Position numbers and translations under genes: made by a program. A model generated the notes under the pieces. The model did no database searches. It worked only from the letters and a program-made list of their open reading frames with translations, and was not told the origin of the DNA. 46,322 bases of DNA from an uncultured Alphaproteobacteria bacterium (GTDB lineage Bacteria; Pseudomonadota; Alphaproteobacteria; CAAHEQ01; UBA3637). The stretch covers positions 1 through 46,322 of the forward strand of contig CALXVS010000011.1 in NCBI GenBank assembly GCA_944392145.1, read 5' to 3'. Positions 41,333 to 46,322 of this stretch are shown here, in pieces (position 1 is the stretch's first letter; each line of letters begins with the position of its first letter).

Positions 41333-42379
41333 ATGCTGAAAACAGCTGAAGCGGTGTCTATCGGCCACCCGGACAAAACAGCCGATTACATTTCAAGTTA
41401 CATTTTAGACAGACTTATCGAGCAGGATCCAGGCGTTCATTACGCTGTGGAAGTTATGATCAAAGATAACTGCGTTATGCTCGGTGGTGAGGTCAAAGGT
41501 TCGGTAGATATGTCAGACATCGAAACATATGTCTGCAATGCCCTCCGAGAAATCGGTTATGATGAACATTACTCTAGTATATGGAAAAATTATGCCATAG
41601 ATGTTCGACATATAGAGGTCATAAACAAAATCGGTGTCCAATCGGCCGACATCAACCAAGGTGTCGAGCGCGATGGATGGGGAGATCAAGGCGTGTTTGT
41701 GGGCTATGCCTGCAAAGGCCCGGCTCTCATCAACCGCGAGTTATGGCTGGCACGTAAACTAAATGATGCTCTTTATGAACATGCAAAGACATCATCTAAC
41801 CTTGGCCTCGACATAAAAACACAAATTACCATAGATGATGCAACCGGTGACATAGTGACGGCCATAGTTGCCATACCAATGTTAGAGCCGGAAGACATCA
41901 AACCATTTGTCGTTGATGCGCTCGGCCAAGAGCCAAAGTCCATCATCGTGAACGGCACAGGCATTTATCAATTCCATTCGTCCATTGCCGACTGTGGTAT
42001 TACCGGTCGGAAATTGGCGTGCGACTTCTATTCTACCGCCTGTCCGATTGGCGGTGGTTCGCCATGGACCAAGGACCCAAGCAAGGCAGACTTAACCTTG
42101 AATGTCTATGCCCGTTACCTTGCAACCGAACATCTTGGCGACAATGATGAATGCTTCGTCTACCTTTCATCTTGCATCGGGAAAGCAGAATTACCAAGCG
42201 GTCTGATACGAACCGTTAAGAACGGTGTTGTTACGAACAGTCCTCTGTTCTGTAATCAGAAGCCCAAGAAGCTAATTAGATTCTTTGGTTTAGACCGTCC
42301 GATCTACACAAAACTGTGTCGCAAGACATTGCAAGCACTGACAATTGTACCGGTTGAACGAAAAAAACTGGTTGTTTAA
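41333..42379 (+). CDS. metK: Phage-borne S-adenosylmethionine synthetase
   Basis: MetK makes SAM from methionine and ATP. Signatures are AEAVSIGHPDKTADYISSYIL (near the start, with the ATP-site His and Asp), INKIGVQSADINQGVERDG then WGDQGVFVGYA, GLDIKTQITID, and the P-loop-like ACDFYSTACPIGGGSPWTKD region. It has 348 residues, shorter than the roughly 384 of cellular MetK, and lacks part of the C-terminal domain. The flexible-loop motif is diverged. It lies between phage genes and next to a DNA methyltransferase, so it probably supplies that enzyme. Confidence 0.85.
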   Translation: MLKTAEAVSIGHPDKTADYISSYILDRLIEQDPGVHYAVEVMIKDNCVMLGGEVKGSVDMSDIETYVCNALREIGYDEHYSSIWKNYAIDVRHIEVINKIGVQSADINQGVERDGWGDQGVFVGYACKGPALINRELWLARKLNDALYEHAKTSSNLGLDIKTQITIDDATGDIVTAIVAIPMLEPEDIKPFVVDALGQEPKSIIVNGTGIYQFHSSIADCGITGRKLACDFYSTACPIGGGSPWTKDPSKADLTLNVYARYLATEHLGDNDECFVYLSSCIGKAELPSGLIRTVKNGVVTNSPLFCNQKPKKLIRFFGLDRPIYTKLCRKTLQALTIVPVERKKLVV

Positions 42380-42412
42380 TATAGCGTTTTTCTCCTTGGC
42401 TTTGCTCCCGTT

Positions 42413-42433
42413 GGCTGTCAGATTTTGACAGCC
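42413..42433. repeat. Hairpin after metK
   Basis: GGCTGTCA (42413-42420) and TGACAGCC (42426-42433) form an eight-base-pair stem with a five-base loop. There is no T tract. Confidence 0.4.
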
Positions 42434-42512
42434 GATGGGCTGGCGGGTCCTTCCTCGCTTCGGATCGTATGCGGGGCTCCAAGCCGCGGCATTTTTCTAG
42501 CGAAACACAAAA

Positions 42513-42613
42513 ATTTTGGGTGGTCAGTGGTCACATAAAAACGCAGTAATATCAAATAGTTATAATAACGAATTAAAATTTTGGGTGGTCACTTTGTAAT
42601 TTTGGGTGGTCAC
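42513..42613 (+). repeat. Three 14-15 bp direct repeats before the methyltransferase gene
   Basis: ATTTTGGGTGGTCA occurs at 42513-42526, 42578-42591 and 42599-42612, the last two also followed by C. A partial GTGGTCAC unit lies at 42527-42534. The last two are spaced 21 bases, two helical turns. They lie directly upstream of the gene and are likely operator or iteron sites. Confidence 0.7.
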
Positions 42614-42646
42614 CCTTTGTTTTATCACACAAATTCAGGAGCAAAA

Positions 42647-43909
42647 ATGGAATTTCAACAGAACTTTCCAGTGGATAAACTTATCCCTTACGCACGCAAC
42701 TCGCGCACGCACAATGATGAGCAAGTGGCACAGATTATGGCCAGTATTAAGGAGTTCGGCTTTACCAACCCGATCCTTATCGGCTCGGATAACGTCATCA
42801 TTGCCGGACATGGCAGACTTTTGGCGGCTCAACGCTTAGGCATGACAGAAGTCCCGGTCATCGTCTTACCGGACTTAACCGAAACACAACGCCGAGCCTT
42901 GGTCATTGCCGATAACCGAATCGCTCTCAACGCCGGTTGGGATGAAAAGATGTTGGCGTTGGAAATCGGCGAGCTGAAGGACGAGGACTTTGACCTAACT
43001 AACCTCGGCTTTACCGATGATGAACTAAAGGCCCTCGAGAACTTTGGCGAAATACAGGACACCGGTAATACCGAAGATGATGAGGTACCCGAGGCACCGG
43101 TCGAACCTACCTCTAAGCATGGCGACGTTTGGCAGTTGGGAAACCACCGGTTGATGTGCGGCGACACAACCATGATAGACGATTTCAAAAAGTTAATGCA
43201 AAACGACGTGGCTGACATGATCTTTACTGACCCGCCATACAATGTTAACTACGGCGCAACGATGAAAGACAAGCTCCGTTATCACACCAGTCCGAACCAT
43301 GGCCGCACCATTATGAATGACAACCTGGGCGAAGATTTCGAGCAGTTCCTTTATGATGCCTGCACCAATATGCTGATGTATTGCAAAGGTGCCGCCTACG
43401 TTTGCATGAGTTCGTCCGAACTTCACACCCTTTACTCGGCATTTGTGAAAGCCGGCGGCAAATGGTCAACCTTTATCATTTGGGCCAAGAACACCTTTAC
43501 CTTGGGCCGGGCTGACTATCAGCGGCAGTATGAGCCTATCCTCTATGGCTGGGTGAGCGACAAGCCTCACTATTGGTGTGGTGACCGGAACCAGTCCGAC
43601 ATTTGGGAATATAACAAGCCACAGCACAATGACCTGCACCCGACAATGAAACCGGTCGAGCTTGTTGAGCGCGCTATCAACAACAGTTCCAAGGTTGGCG
43701 AGATTGTTTTGGACGGATTTGGCGGTTCCGGGTCGACTTTAATCGCCTGTGAGAAGACCGGTCGAGTCGCAAGATTGATGGAATTGGATCCGAAATACTG
43801 CGATGTTATCGTGAAAAGATGGGAAGATTGGACCGGTAAAAAGGCTGTTCTGCTAGAAAGTGGCGAAATATCAAAAAATAATGCAGAAACAAGCACTTAT
43901 AATGCATAA
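42647..43909 (+). CDS. ParB/Srx-domain DNA methyltransferase
   Basis: The N-terminal ParB-like domain (PVDKLIPYARNSRTHNDEQV, IKEFGFTNPILIG, IIAGHGRLLAAQRLG) is followed by an N4/N6 amino-methyltransferase with DPPYNVNYG (catalytic motif IV) and the SAM motif DGFGGSGSTLIACE near the C-terminus, the beta-class order. HPTMKPVELVERAINNS is the usual downstream motif. The start at MEFQQNFP (42647) has CAGGAG upstream. It has 420 residues. It probably protects phage DNA from restriction. No cognate nuclease is adjacent. Confidence 0.92.
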   Translation: MEFQQNFPVDKLIPYARNSRTHNDEQVAQIMASIKEFGFTNPILIGSDNVIIAGHGRLLAAQRLGMTEVPVIVLPDLTETQRRALVIADNRIALNAGWDEKMLALEIGELKDEDFDLTNLGFTDDELKALENFGEIQDTGNTEDDEVPEAPVEPTSKHGDVWQLGNHRLMCGDTTMIDDFKKLMQNDVADMIFTDPPYNVNYGATMKDKLRYHTSPNHGRTIMNDNLGEDFEQFLYDACTNMLMYCKGAAYVCMSSSELHTLYSAFVKAGGKWSTFIIWAKNTFTLGRADYQRQYEPILYGWVSDKPHYWCGDRNQSDIWEYNKPQHNDLHPTMKPVELVERAINNSSKVGEIVLDGFGGSGSTLIACEKTGRVARLMELDPKYCDVIVKRWEDWTGKKAVLLESGEISKNNAETSTYNA

Positions 43910-43978
43910 TTAACTGGATAATTCTTCGAAAAAGAGCGTTCATTGACTTGTAAGATACAACAGCGAAAGGAAATTAAA

Positions 43979-44290
43979 ATGAAAACAGTTAAAACTTACA
44001 TGGTCCGCAAGCCAAGCGACCTCGACGAAGTAAAGAGCATAACCAGAGCCAACAGCGACAGACTTGAAACTGTGGCGGTGGTTGAAACCATTAACCTGAC
44101 ACCGGCCGAACATAAAAGAGTATGCAAGAGCCCATTAAACGACTACGGCTTCTTAAAAGGCAAAGGCGGCTACTGCGATGAGCACGAATACCGCCAGGTG
44201 GTTGAGATTACAGCAGACGGTCAGCCAACACTTTACGCTGACCCGTCAGGCTCAAGCTACTGCAGATACTTAGGTATAGAGGTTAAATAA
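43979..44290 (+). CDS. Unknown phage accessory protein
   Basis: The start MKTVKTYMVRKPSDLDEVKS has GAAAGGAAAT upstream. It is 103 residues and soluble, with an EHKRVCKSPLNDYGFLKGKG segment and a Tyr-rich end (LYADPSGSSYCRYLGIEV). It belongs to a rightward run of small genes with good ribosome sites. I recognise no function. Confidence 0.7.
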   Translation: MKTVKTYMVRKPSDLDEVKSITRANSDRLETVAVVETINLTPAEHKRVCKSPLNDYGFLKGKGGYCDEHEYRQVVEITADGQPTLYADPSGSSYCRYLGIEVK

Positions 44291-44300
44291 GGAGGTCGCC

Positions 44301-44597
44301 ATGATGAACAAGAAAGCAAACCTGAACCAAGCATTTAAAGAGCTCCGCAAGCTCGGATATTTTGCAAGACAAAACTTTTGGTGCTGTCAATCCTGCGCCT
44401 GGGCCGCGGTACCGATGGATGCCAAAAAGGTGGTCTTTTACCACAGGCAAGATACCGAGGAATTAAACAAGACCGGTGAATGTTACCTTGCCTGGTCTGG
44501 CGACCGGGACGAAATCGCCGAGGTCCTGGAACGCAACGGGGTCTTAAAGAAAAAGCCGGAAAACGAAAGCCAAAGATTTGAAATCAGCATTAACTAG
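44301..44597 (+). CDS. Unknown phage protein (DUF6891-like)
   Basis: This 98-residue protein contains FKELRKLGYFARQNFWCCQS then CAWAAVPMD and FYHRQDTEEL, a pattern resembling DUF6891. GGAGG lies five bases upstream of the first of two ATGs. Three cysteines at CCQSC might bind metal. The function is unknown. Confidence 0.65.
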   Translation: MMNKKANLNQAFKELRKLGYFARQNFWCCQSCAWAAVPMDAKKVVFYHRQDTEELNKTGECYLAWSGDRDEIAEVLERNGVLKKKPENESQRFEISIN

Positions 44598-44609
44598 AAA
44601 GGAAAAACA

Positions 44610-45101
44610 ATGACTGAGATTTTAAAGACACAAAACAAAACCTGGGGATTTTGGGGAACCGCCAGCAACCATATAGAACATAAAAAGGAAATGCAGGTAT
44701 TTTGGGATAAGGCCGCCGAGATAATCCAATCCAAGGGCTTAACCCCGCAACAAACGCTGGGCCTGATGGACAGCCGATGGGGCCGCCACATCGCTGACGA
44801 GTTCGCCGAGGAGCTCAGCACCAACTTGGAAACATTCGCCTCGGTATTTAAAAGGCAAATGAGCACAATCCGCCTGATTAAAGAGTTCCGGTATTATGTG
44901 GATCCGAAAGCATTCCCGGACGTAAAGCCTCGCGCTTATGAGAACTTCGCCAAGGATTTAACCAAACTCTGCAAGACCTACGGCGTAACGATAAAGTGCA
45001 TCGGCGGCGTAAGCCTGCACTCACAAGACGAAATGAAAAAGCTCCTGGGTTACAGCTCAGACCTGGATAGCGGTGACGTATTACCAATTTGGAGAGATTA
45101 A
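44610..45101 (+). CDS. Unknown phage protein, 163 aa
   Basis: The protein has TWGFWGTASNHIEHKKEMQV then FWDKAAEI, and LMDSRWGRHIADEFAEEL. Such FWGT/SRWGRHIADE proteins occur in phage accessory regions. It is soluble, and the C-terminal half is helical. AAAGGA precedes the ATG, and the next start is one base after its stop. Confidence 0.65.
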   Translation: MTEILKTQNKTWGFWGTASNHIEHKKEMQVFWDKAAEIIQSKGLTPQQTLGLMDSRWGRHIADEFAEELSTNLETFASVFKRQMSTIRLIKEFRYYVDPKAFPDVKPRAYENFAKDLTKLCKTYGVTIKCIGGVSLHSQDEMKKLLGYSSDLDSGDVLPIWRD

Positions 45102-45102
45102 A

Positions 45103-45474
45103 ATGTATAAAGAAGTACCGGAAGATTTGATGGCCAAAATTAAAGAGGCCGCAGGAACCATTAACAAACACAACTGTGCGGTTGATACCATGTTGATCGC
45201 TGTTGGAAATAATTACTATGGATATCAACCGCACCCTCAGCCGAAGAAAAAGAAATACTGCCAAGTGACAGATAAACGGCTCGAGGAACTGAGCCACACG
45301 TTCAATGAGGTCCATGATGCACTGGCAAAAGAAAACATCGACCTCTTGGTTTGCTTTGTGGCTCTAAAAGACGGCGGTGCAACGGTCTTTGTCGCACAAG
45401 AGGCTGTTAACCGCCGCCTTGACGTATTTAACGAACTCAAAAAAATGGAGGAACAGCATGCCAAAATATCCTGA
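45103..45474 (+). CDS. Unknown phage protein, 123 aa
   Basis: The start MYKEVPEDLMAKIKEAAGTI is chosen because GGAGAG lies seven bases upstream. A Lys-rich segment (PQPKKKKYCQV) divides two helical parts. It overlaps the next gene by 17 bases. There is no recognisable family. Confidence 0.65.
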   Translation: MYKEVPEDLMAKIKEAAGTINKHNCAVDTMLIAVGNNYYGYQPHPQPKKKKYCQVTDKRLEELSHTFNEVHDALAKENIDLLVCFVALKDGGATVFVAQEAVNRRLDVFNELKKMEEQHAKIS

Positions 45475-45655
45475 TATTACGCTCCAGCTGACCGGTAAAG
45501 ACGGCAACGCATTTAATATATTAGGTATATGTTTACAGGCTATGCGCCGGGCTGGACTAAGCCAAGAAGAATGCGAAGCCTTTCAGGCTGAAGCGACTTC
45601 CGGTAATTACGACAACTTACTTGCCACCTGCATAGAATGGTTTAACGTCGAATAA
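45458..45655 (+). CDS. Small conserved phage protein
   Basis: The 65-residue protein MPKYPDITLQLTGKDGNAFN then ILGICLQAMRRAGLSQEECE with EATSGNYDNLLATCIEWF matches a frequent small phage protein of unknown function. GGAGG lies seven bases upstream. It is the last rightward gene before the structured element at 45668. Confidence 0.75.
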   Translation: MPKYPDITLQLTGKDGNAFNILGICLQAMRRAGLSQEECEAFQAEATSGNYDNLLATCIEWFNVE

Positions 45656-45667
45656 TCTGAAATAGAT

Positions 45668-45792
45668 ATCCACCAGTAAACTGGTGGTACTATTAACGCT
45701 ACAAACCTTACGGTTTGACCGCACTTCCAGTGCGGAGCGGCGTTATTCTAACGCGTTAACATTCATCCCCGTATAAATACTGGGTTTTCTGC
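45668..45792 (+). ncRNA. Orphan IS200/IS605 right end with omegaRNA-like fold
   Basis: A chain of helices is visible: CCACCAGT/ACTGGTGG (45670-45687), then a three-way junction closed by AACGC (45695-45699) and GCGTT (45740-45744) with hairpins CAAACC/GGTTTG (45702-45717) and CCGCACT/AGTGCGG (45719-45735). It is followed by ATTCATCCCC, an imperfect hairpin (45767-45784, one mismatch) and TTTTCTGC (45785-45792). This layout is that of IS605-type right ends whose RNA guides TnpB. No tnpA or tnpB gene is nearby. Confidence 0.5.
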
Positions 45793-45807
45793 AAGGCAAC
45801 TAATAAA

Positions 45808-45844
45808 AAAAACTGGGATTTTTTGAAAAATCCTAGTTTTTTTT
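45808..45844. terminator. Bidirectional terminator between the phage operon and the DUF3489 gene
   Basis: A long hairpin (AAACTGGGATTTT with AAAATCCTAGTTT, one G-T pair) has T tracts on both strands, so it can stop both converging units. Confidence 0.8.
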
Positions 45845-45859
45845 GTAAAATCCCAGTCG

Positions 45860-46219
45860 CTATGCGCTGGCCTTAAGGTAATAGGTCCGAACCCCGTCTT
45901 TCTTTTCGGAGGCGATGGTTGTCTTTGTCTTTTTGGCATACAGCGACATCGCACCGCGGATCGAGTTTTCTTTCCATCCGAGGGCTCCGGCCATCTCTTT
46001 TAAGGTAGCTCCTTCCGGGCGGCTGAGCATAACAACCATAAAGGCTGTTTTATCGCGACCGTCAATCTTAGCCGGTTGCGGCTGTGCGATCGTTGGCTCC
46101 GGCTCGGCTACCTTGGCCAGGGTTTCGGTCAGGATATTACCTAACTCTTTATCAGTAATACTGGAGGTTGATTTTTTAGTTGTAGTCTTAGCTACTGGTT
46201 TTTTCTTTTGTGTTGTCAT
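45860..46219 (-). CDS. DUF3489 winged-helix protein
   Basis: The N-terminal 50 residues are a disordered Lys/Thr/Pro-rich arm. The C-terminal 65 residues (DKTAFMVVMLSRPEGATLKE then MAGALGWKENSIRGAMSLYA) are the DUF3489 domain, a winged-helix-like fold ending in GVRTYYLKA. This family is frequent on alphaproteobacterial phages and plasmids. It reads opposite to the early operon and may act as its repressor or as a chromatin-type protein. A good AAAGGA site precedes the ATG at 46219. Confidence 0.8.
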   Translation of the reverse strand: MTTQKKKPVAKTTTKKSTSSITDKELGNILTETLAKVAEPEPTIAQPQPAKIDGRDKTAFMVVMLSRPEGATLKEMAGALGWKENSIRGAMSLYAKKTKTTIASEKKDGVRTYYLKASA

Positions 46220-46322
46220 GTTTTTGTCCTTTCTATCTGGTTAACACAACACAATACATGCTTGGAAATAAAATTATATCCAGTAAATAATGCAAGAAAG
46301 TGAAGAAATATGGCAAATAAAG

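Larger units (their letters stand above)
36630..46322 (+). mobile_element. Second phage element, early region (continues beyond the window)
   Basis: The intact integration module is followed by a sigma-like gene, replication-type genes, SAM synthetase, DNA methyltransferase and small phage accessory genes, nearly all rightward. Structural genes would lie beyond the right edge. The left limit is set by the mirror-image module of the other prophage. Confidence 0.7.

Noticed and set aside
42513-42613. Short CRISPR array
   Set aside because: Repeats are 14-15 bases with unequal spacing (65 and 21) and no cas genes; no CRISPR array was seen anywhere in the window.

Overview
The window looks like part of an uncultured, probably host-associated alphaproteobacterial chromosome. 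The pointers are an invasion-associated-locus-B type periplasmic protein, an alphaproteobacterial ParC, a Cys-rich pseudopilin with a GRSMIEMLGVLAIIGVLS segment, and phage genes of families common in alphaproteobacteria (DUF2924 plus large serine recombinase, DUF3489). TGA is used as an ordinary stop (rnhA, rlmN), so the code is standard. These assignments rest on reading motifs; no database search was possible.

Bases 1-19,910 are ordinary chromosome: tRNA-Phe, three unrecognised small genes beside priA, xerC, a Cys-rich pseudopilin, rnhA, a degenerate DsbD/ScsB-like protein, infC (apparently starting at ATT), a tandem-ArsR / unknown / CxxC-membrane-protein operon, parC, ialB-like, rlmN, fabI, a large internally duplicated unknown protein and tRNA-His. 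From 19,910 to 22,050 the DNA is AT-rich and decayed: a family-6 glycosyltransferase with an in-frame stop in its N-terminal anchor, and fragments of two other genes.

Bases 22,050-26,804 hold a compact AT-rich operon with its own promoter and overlapping cistrons: an ASCH-like protein, a HAM1/RdgB-like NTP pyrophosphatase, a PfkB kinase fused to the back half of a radical SAM protein, an endonuclease-III-fold glycosylase-like protein, a thymidylate-kinase/HAD-phosphatase fusion, and an Asp/Glu-racemase/maleate-isomerase-like enzyme. I know no described system with this composition. It reads as a nucleotide- or nucleobase-modification or sanitation pathway and is the best candidate for an undescribed system, although the kinase gene carries a frameshift and the radical SAM part lacks its cluster-binding half.

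Bases 26,908-36,009 are the remains of a prophage read leftwards: integration module (small ORF, DUF2924, truncated serine recombinase), a deletion junction near 34,575, then tail genes and lysis genes (endolysin-like, holin, overlapping spanins). Two self-contained cargo cassettes sit among the late genes: a DUF559 nuclease with its own terminator, and a metal cassette (metallothionein-like, CsoR/RcnR repressor, CDF exporter, MBL hydrolase) with its own promoter, a G-tract operator and a terminator.

From about 36,600 to the right edge a second, mirror-image phage element begins with an intact copy of the same integration module, followed by a sigma-like protein, replication-type genes, a phage S-adenosylmethionine synthetase, a ParB-domain DNA methyltransferase, small accessory genes, an orphan IS200/IS605 right-end/omegaRNA-like structure and a DUF3489 gene on the opposite strand. 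The two modules share leader sequences, which suggests related phages integrated back to back.
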